Assembly (NCBI GenBank): GCA_963812795.1 | Contig: CAWEWG010000007.1 | Coordinates: 434,001-498,000, forward strand | Reading direction: 5' to 3' | Origin: Hyphomicrobium_A sp963812795 | GTDB lineage: Bacteria; Pseudomonadota; Alphaproteobacteria; Rhizobiales; Hyphomicrobiaceae | Length of the DNA stretch: 64,000 nucleotides | In this document: positions 19,677-29,229 of the stretch, piece by piece | Layout: every line of letters begins with the position of its first letter | Position numbering within the stretch: position 1 is the first letter of the stretch | The notes under the pieces: model-generated | What the model was told of the DNA's origin: nothing | Databases searched by the model: none | The model's input: only the letters and a program-made list of their open reading frames with translations | Position numbers and translations under genes: made by a program

Positions 19677-19865
19677 ATGGCACGTGAGGCGATGGACCCT
19701 CTGCCGCCGCTACCGCCACTGCCTCCGCTCAATCAGCGACGCAGGAGGCGGCTGCTCAGTTGGGCAACGGCCATCGCCCTGTTCGGCGCGCTCGCGGCAG
19801 GCATCTTTCACGCGCTCGGCGCCAAGCTCTTCGAGCGCGCGTGGACTTATCTCAATCTGCCGTGA
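19677..19865 (+). CDS. Small single-helix membrane protein (uncertain)
   Basis: A 62-residue frame with a proline-rich start (DPLPPLPPLPPL), an arginine cluster and one hydrophobic helix (WATAIALFGALAAGIFHAL). That composition suits a tail-type inner-membrane protein. The ribosome site is weak, and it ends 3 bases before the stop of the converging DUF4112 gene. It may be a real small gene or a chance frame. Confidence 0.4.
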   Translation: MAREAMDPLPPLPPLPPLNQRRRRRLLSWATAIALFGALAAGIFHALGAKLFERAWTYLNLP

Positions 19866-19868
19866 AGC

Positions 19869-20336
19869 CTACGCGACGCGGCGGTAGTCGCCTTGGATGA
19901 CGGGGCCCTTGCCGGCGCCGGGCGTCGCCATCTGATAGCCCTGCTTCTCGAGATGCCGCTGCAGCAGGCGCAGGTTCTTCATGTTGGCACGGAAGGCGAT
20001 GTCGAAGGCGTCGCCGACCAGCGGCACGGCGCCGACGACGGTGTCGATCAGCGAATTGCCGACCATGCGCCAGAGGGTGAATTTCGGCACCCCGAGCTGG
20101 CGCGCCTCCCAGATCAAATACGCCGCAACGGCCTGCGCCGCGAGGTCGCCGACCACCGGCACGAGGCCAAGTAGCGAATCGACGCCGAGGCGGATGCGCG
20201 TGCCCGGGATCGAGAACAGCGAATCCATCAGCTTGGCCACCGCGGCGATACGGGCGACGGCCGCCTCGACCTCGGCCCGCTCGAGCCGCTCGATGCGCTC
20301 GTAAGTGCCAGCAGCGCCGGTTTTGACGTAAGCCAT
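19869..20336 (-). CDS. DUF4112 domain protein
   Basis: A 155-residue protein matching DUF4112. It contains LMDSLFSIPGTRIRLGVDSL, GLVPVVGDLAAQAVAAYLIW and VGAVPLVGDAFDIAFRANMK, with two glycine- and valine-rich hydrophobic segments that probably enter the membrane, and a polar C-terminal tail. The family is common in alphaproteobacteria and has no established function. GGAGCG lies 8 bases upstream of the ATG. It is divergent from the small membrane gene at 20508. Confidence 0.85.
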   Translation of the reverse strand: MAYVKTGAAGTYERIERLERAEVEAAVARIAAVAKLMDSLFSIPGTRIRLGVDSLLGLVPVVGDLAAQAVAAYLIWEARQLGVPKFTLWRMVGNSLIDTVVGAVPLVGDAFDIAFRANMKNLRLLQRHLEKQGYQMATPGAGKGPVIQGDYRRVA

Positions 20337-20507
20337 TTAAGTCACGCTCCAATTCGGGATCCGCGGGGTAGCCTGCCAAACCGGCAGCGCGGGGGCCGGT
20401 TCCATATAGGAACGCATGTATCGGAAGCGTTAGGCCTGTTTCGTGGCGAATTGAGCGGTGGTAGGCTCGCCGCGGTGGGGTGTGCCGGTCCGTTGGGGGA
20501 TTTTTCC

Positions 20508-20798
20508 GTGCTGCGTATTCTCTTGTCCGTCGGCAATATCGTCTTCTCGCTCATCCTCGGCGCCTTGCTGATGGCCGTCGTCGCCATCTACTCGCCCGAG
20601 ACGCTGTCGGCGATGCTCGGCTGGGCACGCAGCTTCAAAAGCCTGATCACCTCCACCGGGCTCAATCCGAAATACAACATATGGCTGGAGCTGCTGCTCG
20701 AAGAGCGACAGCTTTTGTTGATGTTCTTTACGGTGATAGCGCGCGTCATCCTGGCGGTTGTCGCATATCCGATCGTGCTCTTGCGCGAACGCACTTGA
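20508..20798 (+). CDS. Small membrane protein with two helices
   Basis: The GTG at 20508 has GGGGGA 7 bases upstream and opens a 96-residue protein. Residues 1-27 (LSVGNIVFSLILGALLMAVV) and the C-terminal LLLMFFTVIARVILAVV are clear membrane helices joined by a polar loop, and the tail is LLRERT. I know no family for it. It precedes a penicillin-binding protein on the same strand by 110 bases. Confidence 0.6.
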   Translation: MLRILLSVGNIVFSLILGALLMAVVAIYSPETLSAMLGWARSFKSLITSTGLNPKYNIWLELLLEERQLLLMFFTVIARVILAVVAYPIVLLRERT

Positions 20799-20908
20799 GA
20801 CCGGGTGCGACGGCAAGGTTTACTGCGCCTTAGCGGCGTCCGGGCTAGGGTGCCGGCGAGCGGCGCCGTGCGCCAAACGCGATCCAACACGCCGGGGGCA
20901 GGCCTGCC

Positions 20909-22877
20909 ATGGGCCTATTTTCGTCATCGCCGCCGAAGCGCAAGCGCTCGTCGTTGCGGCGCTTGATCTTCCTGCCGCTCTATGTCCTGGCGGCGGGCGG
21001 TGCCGGCGTCGCCGGGTTGATGATCTATTACTCGGTGATCTATCCCGACCCGCTGTCGCTGCGGCCGAAGGAGAACGCGCCCTTCGTGCGCATCCTGGCG
21101 CGGGACGGCTCGGTGATCACCGAGCGCGGTGGCGGCGACGACTATGTGCCGCTCGACCTGCTGCCACGCTATGTCTCGGACGCGGTGATCGCCACCGAGG
21201 ACCAGCGCTTCTTCGATCACCACGGCGTCGACCCCTTGGGCATGGTGCGCGCGGCGATCATCAATTTGCGCGAAGGCCGCACGGTGCAGGGCGGCTCGAC
21301 GCTGACGCAGCAGCTCGCCAAGAACCTCTATCTCAGCCATGACCGGACGCTCGCGCGCAAGCTCGAGGAGTTCACCCTGGCGCTGTGGCTGGAGTCGCGC
21401 CTGACCAAGGCCGACATTCTGGAGCTCTATCTCAATCGCGTCTACCTCGGCAGCGGCGCCTACGGTATCGACGCGGCAGCGCGCCGCTATTTCAGGAAGC
21501 CGGCGCGCAACCTGTCGCTCAGCGAGGCGGCGATGATCGCCGGGCTCCTCAAGGCGCCATCGAAGTATTCGCCGCTGTCCAATCCCGGCCTCGCCCGCAC
21601 GCGCGCGCGCCTCGTGCTGTCGCAGATGCAGGAGGCGGGCTTCATCACCGAGGCCGAAGAGCGGCAGGCGGCAGATGAGGTTTCGCGCTCGTTTGATAGA
21701 TCGGAGCGGGCCGATCCGGCCGGTGCGGACTACGCCGTCGACTACGTCATGGAGCAGTTGGCGCCCGCCTACGTGATGGGCGTTGCCGCCGGCGCCGAGG
21801 GCCTCATCGTTGAGACGACACTGGACCGCAGCATCCAGGCCAGCGCGTCGACGATCGTCGAGCGGTTCATCGCCTCCCGCGGCCCGGCGCTGAACACGAG
21901 AGAGGCGGCGGCGGTCGTGCTCGATCGCGATGGCGCGCTGCTGGCAGTGGTCGGCGGCCGTTCCTACGCCGAGACGCAATTCAATCGCGCGGTGAAAGCC
22001 GCACGCCAGCCGGGCTCGGCCTTCAAGCCGTTCGTCTACCTGGCAGCCCTGGAGGCCGGGTACACGCCCGACAGTGTCGTCGAGGATCTTCCTGTGACTA
22101 TTGGCGGCTGGGCGCCGCGCAACGACAACGGCGAATATCTCGGGCAGATGTCGATGCGCACGGCGCTGGCGAAGTCGGTGAACTCGGTTGCGGCGCGGCT
22201 GACATTGCAGGTCGGACCTGCGCGCGTGGCGCAGGCTGGCCAAGCGTCTCGGCATCCGCTCGCCGCTGGCCAAGGACGCGACCATCTCGCTTGGCACCTC
22301 GGAAGTCTCCCTGCTGGAATTGACCGGCGCTTATAACGTGCTCGCCAACGGCGGCCGCTTCGCCGAGCCATACGTCGTCCGCCAGGTGCGCAGCCTGAAG
22401 GGCGACGTGCTGTTTGCCCGTCAGCCGCCGCCGGCTGTGCAGGTCGTGGCGCCGGCGCAAGTCGTCGCCATGAACGACATGCTCAACGGGGCGCTCGTGA
22501 GCGGCACCGGCAAGCGCGCCGCTATTCCGCTGCATGCCGCGGCCGGCAAGACCGGGACGACGCAGAGCTTCCGCGACGCCTGGTTCATCGGCTACACGGC
22601 GCACCTGACGACCGGCGTGTGGGCCGGCAACGACGACGGCAGCGCCATGAACCGCGTGGTCGGCGGCAGCCTGCCGGCTGAGATCTGGCGCGAGATCATG
22701 ATCGGCGCCCATGCGGGCCGGCAGCCGTTGCCCCTGTCCGGCGCTGAGCCGGCGACGGCCGTCTACGTTCCGCAGGAGCCCGTCTATCCGCAGGAGCGCA
22801 TCGCCGACGACTTCATCGCACGCGCCATCGGCGCTGGAGCGGCCGACACCGGCTCGATCGACGGATTGTCTAGGTAA
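20909..22877 (+). pseudogene. Class A penicillin-binding protein, one frameshift
   Basis: Bifunctional peptidoglycan synthase: an inner-membrane anchor (LIFLPLYVLAAGGAGVAGLM), then a glycosyltransferase domain with ATEDQRFFDHHGVDPLG, GGSTLTQQLAKN and ELYLNRVYLG, then a transpeptidase domain with the catalytic serine in PGSAFKPF, the SVN motif in KSVNSVAARL, and KTG in AAGKTGTTQ. The frame breaks near 22233-22236: removing one G from GCAGGCTGG restores AQLAKRLGIRSPL and runs on to the stop at 22875-22877. All three transpeptidase motifs are intact across the join, so I suspect a sequencing error. The start is the ATG at 20909. Confidence 0.88.
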
Positions 22878-22882
22878 GCGTG

Positions 22883-23698
22883 TTAGTCGGCGTGCTCGGA
22901 AGGCCCGTAGCGGTGCAGGTCGAGGCCGTACACCTGCAGCCAGAGCTTGTCCTCTTTCATCGTCGGCTGCAGCCGCTCGACATGCGCCCAAAAGCGCGGG
23001 CCGTGGTTCATCTCTGCCAGATGGGCCACTTCATGCGCGGCGACGTAGTCGAGAATTCGCGGTGGCGCCAGGATGAGCCGCCAAGAGAACGACAGCACGC
23101 CTGTCGTCGAGCAGGAGCCCCAGCGGGTCGCCTGATCGCGTACTGCAATGCGCTTGGCTTTGACGCCGAGCGCGCGCGTGTGCACCAGCACGCGGCCGTC
23201 GAGATCGCGCCGCGCCTCATCGGCCAGCCAATCTCTCAGCCTGCGTGGGCCATGCTCGACGCGGCCCGATACGCGCAGCTCCTTGAGAGCGCCGTTCGCT
23301 TGCGCGCTCACGACGCCGCCGGTCGCGCGCTTGCCGGTGAATACGACGCGATGGAATTCGCCGCGCAGCGGCATCAGCGCGCCCTCTGCAAACGGCACCG
23401 GCATGGGAATGCTGCTGAGGCGCTCGCGTACCCACTCGATGTTGCGATCGAGGAAAGAGCCCGCTTCGCCAAGGTCGCACTGAACCGGAAGCGTGACGAT
23501 CACCGCGCGTCTCGTGCGGCTGACGCGCAGCGTCAATCGACGCGCGCCCGGATGTCGTCTCACCTCAACCGGGCAATCGAGCTCTTCGATGCGCGGACGC
23601 TTCAATGCATGCCCCCGATCAGTCTGCCGCAACCGACCATCCCCCTCGTACACACACGACGTTGGTCGGAACAGCCCACTGAAGCCGATACGCAACAT
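22883..23698 (-). CDS. YgjP/SprT-like zinc metallopeptidase (M48-type)
   Basis: The hallmark is AAHEVAHLAEMNHGPRFWAHV: HExxH with a third zinc ligand in NHxxxFW, as in the YgjP (DUF45) family. Upstream, RWGSCSTTGVLSFSWRL is the other family signature. The N-terminal part (VRRHPGARRLTLRVSR) is a beta-rich domain typical of the family. The start is uncertain: the ATG at 23698 has no good ribosome site, and a TTG at 23764 is in the same frame. It converges with the penicillin-binding protein gene, with 5 bases between the stops. No signal peptide, so probably cytoplasmic; the substrate is unknown. Confidence 0.85.
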   Translation of the reverse strand: MLRIGFSGLFRPTSCVYEGDGRLRQTDRGHALKRPRIEELDCPVEVRRHPGARRLTLRVSRTRRAVIVTLPVQCDLGEAGSFLDRNIEWVRERLSSIPMPVPFAEGALMPLRGEFHRVVFTGKRATGGVVSAQANGALKELRVSGRVEHGPRRLRDWLADEARRDLDGRVLVHTRALGVKAKRIAVRDQATRWGSCSTTGVLSFSWRLILAPPRILDYVAAHEVAHLAEMNHGPRFWAHVERLQPTMKEDKLWLQVYGLDLHRYGPSEHAD

Positions 23699-23821
23699 GC
23701 TGCGCGTCGTGGGCGTCTTCTGACCTAATCGAAAATACAACGTCTCGCCAGTGACAAAGCTCAAGTGCGCGGACGATGAGGCAACACTGTGTCCTCGCCG
23801 CCGCGTGGTTGTTGCTCTTTG

Positions 23822-24433
23822 TTACGGGAGCTTGTTCAATTTCGCAGCTATCGCGTCGACATCCGTCGTCGGATTGAAGTGCGTGACGTATTCACCGTCG
23901 GGTCCCATCAAATAGATGATCGACGTGTGGTTCATCCCGTAGTCGGCGGGCGCCGCTTCATTCGGCGTCTTCTGGTAGAACACCCTATACGCTTTGGCGA
24001 CGGCGGCGACCTCTTCCGGCGTGCCGGTGAGACCGACGAGGCGGTCGTTGAAGTTCTTAACGTAGGCGGCGATTTTCTCGGGCGTGTCGCGGGCCGGGTC
24101 GACGCTGATGAAGATCGGCGTCACGCTATCCGCCTTGGCGCCGATCTTGCCGAGCGCGGCCGAGATCAACTGCAGGCCAGCGGGACAGATGTCGGGGCAT
24201 GCGGTGAAGCCGAAGAACACGAGCATGTAGCGGCCGCGGAAGTCCTTGTCGGTGACCTTCTTGCCGGTCTGGTCGGTGAGCGTGAACGGGCCGCCGATCA
24301 GCGCCTTGCCGCTCGATTGTTGCGCGCCCTGTTGCGGGAACAGCTTCTCGCGCGCTTGCGGAAACAGGGCGACGGCGGCTACGGCGCCGAGCAGCAGGCC
24401 GCCGACGATACTGAGGATTAGCTTTGCGCGCAT
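23822..24433 (-). CDS. SCO1/SenC family copper protein
   Basis: A membrane-anchored thioredoxin-fold protein that delivers copper to the CuA site of cytochrome oxidase or acts as a redox sensor. MRAKLILSIVGGLLLGAVAA is an N-terminal membrane anchor. FTACPDICPAG holds the CxxxC copper ligands, and the third ligand is the histidine in GMNHTSIIYLM. At 203 residues it is a typical length. AAAGGAA lies upstream of the ATG at 24433. It is divergent from regB, and in Rhodobacter the homologous SenC/PrrC is encoded beside RegB/RegA and modulates its signal. Confidence 0.93.
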   Translation of the reverse strand: MRAKLILSIVGGLLLGAVAAVALFPQAREKLFPQQGAQQSSGKALIGGPFTLTDQTGKKVTDKDFRGRYMLVFFGFTACPDICPAGLQLISAALGKIGAKADSVTPIFISVDPARDTPEKIAAYVKNFNDRLVGLTGTPEEVAAVAKAYRVFYQKTPNEAAPADYGMNHTSIIYLMGPDGEYVTHFNPTTDVDAIAAKLNKLP

Positions 24434-24563
24434 GCAGCCATTTTCCTTTTGCCCAGGGGGCATTAAGCCGTAAGCGGGCTTTGCGCAACTTGCGTGCCGG
24501 CGCCCTAACGTCGCGTTGACCGTGTTAGGGTCGTCGCCGCCTGAGTGAACGAGGATCGAAGCA

Positions 24564-25919
24564 TTGCTGCAGACGTTTCTGCGTCCGAAGAAAAAGAAAA
24601 ACCAGCGCGTGCTCGCCGATCCGGTCAACAGCCGACTGCGGCTGCACACCATCATACGCCTGCGCTGGATCGCGGTGCTCGGCCAATTCGCGGCGCTGTG
24701 TACGGTGGCCTTCGGCCTCGGCTTCTACGTGCCGCTCGGCGCCTGCCTTACCGTCATAGCCCTATCGGCATGGCTCAACGTGTTCCTCGCCGTTTGGTAT
24801 CCATCGCGGCATCGCTTGAGCATCACTTATGCCACGGGGCTGCTCGCCTGGGACGTCGTGCAGTTGGCGACGCTTCTGTTCCTCACCGGCGGCATGGACA
24901 ATCCGTTCACCATGTTGATGGTGGCCCCGGTCACCGTGTCGGCGGCGACGCTGCCGTTGCGCAATACCGTGGCACTCGGGCTTCTGGGTCTCGCTGCCGC
25001 CGCCGTTCTCGTCGTGGCGCACGAGCCGTTGCCTTGGTACCCCGGTGTCGAGCTCGAGCTGCCGGTGATGTACAAGCTCGGGGCATTCGCGGCGCTGTGC
25101 GTGTCGACGACGTTCATCGCCCTCTACGCGTGGCGGCTGTCGAAGGAATCGCGGCAGATGTCGGCGGCACTCACCGCCACCGACATCGTGCTGGCGCGCG
25201 AGCAGAAGCTGCACGCGCTCGATGGGCTGGCAGCGGCAGCCGCGCACGAGCTCGGCACTCCGCTGTCCACTATCGTGCTGGTGACAAAGGAAATGGAGCA
25301 CACGGTCAAGCCGGACAATCCGATGTTCGACGACATCGCCTTGCTCAAGACGCAGGCCCTGCGCTGCCGCGAGATCCTGCAAAAGTTGACGCGCCACCCC
25401 GGCGAGGAAGACCCGATGTACGCCCGCGTCAGCGTGCGGGTCATGCTCGAGGAGGCGGCGGAGCCCTATTTCTCCGACAAGATCGCCATCAACATCACAG
25501 CGGCTGCGGCGGCAGAAACGACCCAGCCAGGGCGTCGGCAAGCGGAGGTGGAGCGCCGGCCGGGCGTCATCTATGGCCTCGGCAACATTATCGAGAACGC
25601 CACGGAATTCGCCCGCTCGCGCGTCGATGTGAAGGCTGAATGGAGCGCTGCCGGCCTCGTTATTTCCGTGACCGACGACGGCCCCGGCTTCCCGGCGGAG
25701 GTGATGGACAACATCGGCGAGCCCTACGTGACGACGCGCCCGGCCGACAGCGAGAGCGTGCTCGACGAGGATTCGACCGGCCTGGGGCTGGGCTTCTTCA
25801 TCGCCAAGACGCTCATGGAGCGCTCCGGCGCCACCGTCAGCCTCGCCAACCGGACCGGCGGCCGCACCGGCGCCATCGTCACGGTGAGCTGGCCGCGTGC
25901 CTTTATCCTCACTCAGTAG
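24564..25919 (+). CDS. regB: Redox-sensing histidine kinase RegB/PrrB/ActS
   Basis: Six N-terminal membrane helices precede a histidine kinase core. FLTGGMDNPFTML is the ubiquinone-sensing segment. AAAAHELGTPLSTI holds the phosphorylated histidine. The redox-active cysteine of the family is conserved in ALRCREIL (residue 268). The ATP lid shows DDGPGFPAEV and GLGLGFFIAK. The TTG at 24564 has GAGGAT 7 bases upstream and gives 451 residues, as in relatives. It is divergent from the SCO gene, and its response regulator follows. In related bacteria this pair controls photosynthesis, carbon fixation and respiration, which fits the prk and fbp genes in this window. Confidence 0.93.
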   Translation: MLQTFLRPKKKKNQRVLADPVNSRLRLHTIIRLRWIAVLGQFAALCTVAFGLGFYVPLGACLTVIALSAWLNVFLAVWYPSRHRLSITYATGLLAWDVVQLATLLFLTGGMDNPFTMLMVAPVTVSAATLPLRNTVALGLLGLAAAAVLVVAHEPLPWYPGVELELPVMYKLGAFAALCVSTTFIALYAWRLSKESRQMSAALTATDIVLAREQKLHALDGLAAAAAHELGTPLSTIVLVTKEMEHTVKPDNPMFDDIALLKTQALRCREILQKLTRHPGEEDPMYARVSVRVMLEEAAEPYFSDKIAINITAAAAAETTQPGRRQAEVERRPGVIYGLGNIIENATEFARSRVDVKAEWSAAGLVISVTDDGPGFPAEVMDNIGEPYVTTRPADSESVLDEDSTGLGLGFFIAKTLMERSGATVSLANRTGGRTGAIVTVSWPRAFILTQ

Positions 25920-25932
25920 CCAAGACGCTTAA

Positions 25933-25968
25933 CCAGCCCGTTGTTCTAGCGCAAGAAAACGGGCCGGG
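25933..25968 (+). terminator. Hairpin after regB
   Basis: GCCCGTT pairs with AACGGGC around a loop of about 15 bases, with two more pairs outside a single mismatch. No T run follows, so it may slow or stabilise the transcript rather than end it. TTGACA at 25982-25987 could be a -35 box for regA. Confidence 0.35.
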
Positions 25969-26176
25969 GGCTAATTCCGCATTGACAAATAAGCTATCTT
26001 CAGGCTGACAGACCTGCGACAAGGTGCGAGCTTGAGCGGACAAACCCGCGCAGGCTCGTCGCGGGGCCAGCTACTATCGCCCAGCTGGCTCATTAGAGCA
26101 GTTCTCGTTTTTGCGTTAGGAGGCGTTCGTGGAGGCGAAAAACGCTGCGGCCGATTCGCGTTTGGCCGGAGGAACA

Positions 26177-26749
26177 ATGAATAACGAACCAGAAGATCTT
26201 TCCTTCCGTCAGGACGAGCTCCCCGAGGACCGTTCGCTGATCATCGTCGACGACGACCGCGCTTTCGCGCAGCGTCTCGTGCGCGCCATGGAATTGCGCG
26301 GTTTCGAGGTGCGCGGTGGCCATTCCGTCGCCGAGGGCGTCGACCTCATTCGCGAGCGCGCCCCGGCCTTTGCCGTCGTCGACATGCGCTTGGAAGATGG
26401 CAACGGTCTCGACGTGATCGCCGAGCTGTCGCGCGCCCGTCCCGATGCACGCGCCATCGTGCTCACCGGCTACGGCAACATCGCCACGGCGGTGACGGCC
26501 GTAAAACTCGGCGCCGTTGATTACCTGGCAAAGCCCGCCGACGCCGACGACGTGACCGACGCGCTGCTGGCGCCCTCGGACGACAAGGCGCCGCCGCCGG
26601 AGAACCCGATGTCGGCCGACCGCGTCCGCTGGGAGCACATTCAGCGCGTGTACGAGCTGTGCAACCGCAACGTGTCGGAGACGGCGCGCCGCCTCAACAT
26701 GCATCGGCGCACGCTGCAGCGCATCCTCGCCAAGCGCGCGCCGAAGTAA
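26177..26749 (+). CDS. regA: Redox response regulator RegA/PrrA/ActR
   Basis: A 190-residue two-domain regulator. The receiver begins SLIIVDDDRAFAQRL, with the phosphorylated aspartate in FAVVDMRLEDGNGLDV and the conserved lysine in YLAKPADADD. A short proline hinge (DKAPPPENPM) leads to a Fis-type helix-turn-helix, NVSETARRLNMHRRTLQRIL, nearly invariant in this family. The ATG at 26177 has an excellent ribosome site (GGAGGAA, 26168-26174). It is separated from regB by a 257-base gap with a hairpin and a possible promoter, so it may be transcribed on its own. Confidence 0.95.
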   Translation: MNNEPEDLSFRQDELPEDRSLIIVDDDRAFAQRLVRAMELRGFEVRGGHSVAEGVDLIRERAPAFAVVDMRLEDGNGLDVIAELSRARPDARAIVLTGYGNIATAVTAVKLGAVDYLAKPADADDVTDALLAPSDDKAPPPENPMSADRVRWEHIQRVYELCNRNVSETARRLNMHRRTLQRILAKRAPK

Positions 26750-26771
26750 TCCGGCGCGCTACTCCACTCCC

Positions 26772-27287
26772 TCAGGAGTTTTCCAAGCCCGGGTCGGCCA
26801 GCGCCTGCAGGCTGAAGGCAGCTGCGCGGGCAAAACGCAACGTCATTGCCTTGCGCCGGGCAGCGGCGAGCCGCATCTCGGGTGCCTGTCGCACGATCTC
26901 CGCGCCGTAGCGGTCGGCGAGGATGAGGCCGGTGTCGGTGGGCAAGAGCTCGACCGGGAACCCCGGTGCCACCGCGAAGAACAGGGCATCGGAAAAATCT
27001 CGATACTCCGGCCACTTGCCGTCAACGCGCAGGTCTTCGAGGCACGACTTCACCTCGACGATCCAGATGTCACCGGCGGCGGAGAGGCCAACGATGTCGG
27101 CACGCCTTCCGTTGGCCAGGGAGAGCTCGTTGACGACGGCAAAGGACAGCGCGCGCAGCAGGCGGCCGGCGCCGCGGCAAACTTCGCGCGTGACCATGTC
27201 GCGGCCTGCCGAGGCCTCCGCAGCGAGGCACGGTGTCTCCGCCATATCGATGCCGGTTTCCCCGGCTTTATCGTCGACTGCCGTCAT
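26772..27287 (-). CDS. mmcB: MmcB family DNA repair protein
   Basis: A small PD-(D/E)xK-like nuclease family. VNELSLANGRRADIVGLSAA, IWIVEVKSCLEDLRVDGKWPEYRDF and FFAVAPGFPVELLP match MmcB, which in Caulobacter protects against mitomycin C damage. The ADI and EVKS residues resemble the metal-binding core of that nuclease fold. At 171 residues it is close to the family length. It converges with regA after 22 bases. In Caulobacter mmcB is part of the CtrA regulon; a TTAA half-site lies directly before the start here (near 27288), which is only suggestive. Confidence 0.88.
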   Translation of the reverse strand: MTAVDDKAGETGIDMAETPCLAAEASAGRDMVTREVCRGAGRLLRALSFAVVNELSLANGRRADIVGLSAAGDIWIVEVKSCLEDLRVDGKWPEYRDFSDALFFAVAPGFPVELLPTDTGLILADRYGAEIVRQAPEMRLAAARRKAMTLRFARAAAFSLQALADPGLENS

Positions 27288-27447
27288 TTAACCACCATGA
27301 GCCGGTGACATTGACCGGCAACGAGTCCTAGGGGGGACAGTTCGACACCGCGCATATGCCGATCCGGGTGCCGATCGAGCTGGTCGAAGTGCGCTCGAAT
27401 CTGCTTCTGGTTGCGGGCAACGCATCGAGGGACGAGCGCCTGACTCC

Positions 27448-29229
27448 ATGTTCTTCAAACGCTCCAAGGTAGACAAGAGCAAGGCCGCGGAAAGCGCGGC
27501 AGAGCCAGTGGCCGCATCCGCGGAAGCCGCCGAGCCGAAGGCTACCGCGGCGGAAACGTCCGAGCCCGCAATGCCGGTAGAGCCATCGCTTTCGGTCGGC
27601 GCCCATACCAATGCCGCCGGTGTGACCGATCCGGCCAGCCTCGGTTTCAAGACCACTGCCGACCTCGAGCCTACGCATGGCCCCGTCGGGCAGGCCAAGG
27701 CGATGGAGGCGCTGGCGTTCGGCGCCGGCATGAAGGGGCCCGGCTATCACATGCTCGTCATCGGCCGCGAGGGCACCGGACGGCGCACGGCCGTGCGCGG
27801 CAAGTTGCAGGAGACCGCGGCCAAGGCGGAGCGCCCGGCCGACTGGGTCTACGTCAGCTCGTTCGATCCCACGGGCGGGTTTCGCGCCCTGAAGTTGCCG
27901 GCCGGCACGGCGAAACCCTTCGCCGAGAAGATGGCGCTCGCCATCGACCAGCTCGCCGACGCCCTCCCTGCCGCGTTCGCCGCCGACGACTACGACCTGA
28001 AGCGCCGGACCATCGAGGAGGAATTCCGCTTCAGCCGCGAGGATGCGCTGGAAGCGCTGCGTCGCGAGGCCGAGCTGCAGAACATCGCGCTGTTGCGCAC
28101 GCCCGCCGGCATCGCCGTGGCGCCGGTGCTGGAAGGCAAGGTCGTCAAGAACGACGTATTCAACAATCTTCCCGAGGCGCTGCGCCGCGAGGTGCAGACG
28201 AAAATCGCCGCCTTGGAGGCGGAGATCGAAGCCATTCTCGCCGAGCGTCCCGACGCCGAGAAGGAACGTCGCGCGCGTCTTGCAACGCTCAACGAGCAGG
28301 TCGCCGGGCGCCACGTGCGTGCCGCGCTCGACGATCTCAAGTCGGAGTTTGCCGAGGTGGCGGGCGTGGAGAGCTATTTGAAGGCGGCAGCGCGTGATCT
28401 CGTGCGCAACGCCGGGCTGTTCGTGGCTGCCGACGGCACGCCGGCCGGCAAGCTGACGCGCGGCGCCGCAGTGCTGCCGCGCTTTGCCCGCTACGCCGTG
28501 CACGTCATGGCGACAACGGCTGCTGCCGGCGGCGCGCCCATCGTGCAGGAGCCGAACCCGACCTACGCCAACCTGTTCGGTCGCGTCGAGCTCGGCGCGG
28601 GTGCCGACGGGCAAAACCAGGTGTTGCGCATCAAATCCGGCGCCTTGCATCGCGCCAACGGCGGCTATTTGCTGGTCGACGGCGACGCGCTGCTGGCCAG
28701 CGCGGTTACCGCTGAAGCGCTGCGGCGCGCGCTCGAGGCCGAGGAGATCCGCTTCGACCCACCCGCGAGCCCCATCGGCCCGACGGGGGACGAGGTGCCG
28801 GATCTCGAATCCATTCCGCTGAACGTGAAGCTCGTCGTCTTCGGCAATGCCGAGACGCGCCGCCGCCTGACAGCCAACAATGCGCAGTTGCGCCGCATGT
28901 TCAAGGTCGAAGCGGTCTTCGAGGAGGCGGTGGCGCGCACCAAGGAGACGGTCGAAACTTTCGCCCGCGTCATCGCCGGCGTCATCGCCAAGCACGCACT
29001 GCGTCCCTTCGATGTGTCGGGCGTTGCGTTGCTCATCGACGACGCGGCGAGCAAGGCCGGCGGCAACGGCAAGCTGTCCGTGGGCATCGCCGACGTCATC
29101 GACGTGTGTCGCGAAGCCGACCATTGGGCCGGCAGCGAGGGCCGCGATGTGGCATCGGCTGCCGACGTCGAGCGGGCATTGCGCCAGCGCAAGTCGCGCG
29201 GGCCGGATGAGCTGGCGGAAGCATCATGA
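27448..29229 (+). CDS. Lon-like AAA ATPase lacking a visible protease domain
   Basis: A 593-residue protein. After a charged, alanine-rich N terminus, FGAGMKGPGYHMLVIGREG and TGRRTAVRGKLQ form a P-loop with arginine in place of lysine, as usual for the Lon-type AAA_32 group. A helical insertion (residues 170-300) follows, then LRIKSGALHRANGGYLLVDG (Walker B region) and FARVIAGVIAKHALRPFDVS. Relatives continue into a C-terminal S16 protease domain of about 200 residues with a serine-lysine dyad. Here the frame stops after RKSRGPDELAEAS, and neither this nor the next 900 bases contains a DGPSAG-type motif. The stop overlaps the next gene (ATGA), which argues that the short form is natural. Confidence 0.75.
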   Translation: MFFKRSKVDKSKAAESAAEPVAASAEAAEPKATAAETSEPAMPVEPSLSVGAHTNAAGVTDPASLGFKTTADLEPTHGPVGQAKAMEALAFGAGMKGPGYHMLVIGREGTGRRTAVRGKLQETAAKAERPADWVYVSSFDPTGGFRALKLPAGTAKPFAEKMALAIDQLADALPAAFAADDYDLKRRTIEEEFRFSREDALEALRREAELQNIALLRTPAGIAVAPVLEGKVVKNDVFNNLPEALRREVQTKIAALEAEIEAILAERPDAEKERRARLATLNEQVAGRHVRAALDDLKSEFAEVAGVESYLKAAARDLVRNAGLFVAADGTPAGKLTRGAAVLPRFARYAVHVMATTAAAGGAPIVQEPNPTYANLFGRVELGAGADGQNQVLRIKSGALHRANGGYLLVDGDALLASAVTAEALRRALEAEEIRFDPPASPIGPTGDEVPDLESIPLNVKLVVFGNAETRRRLTANNAQLRRMFKVEAVFEEAVARTKETVETFARVIAGVIAKHALRPFDVSGVALLIDDAASKAGGNGKLSVGIADVIDVCREADHWAGSEGRDVASAADVERALRQRKSRGPDELAEAS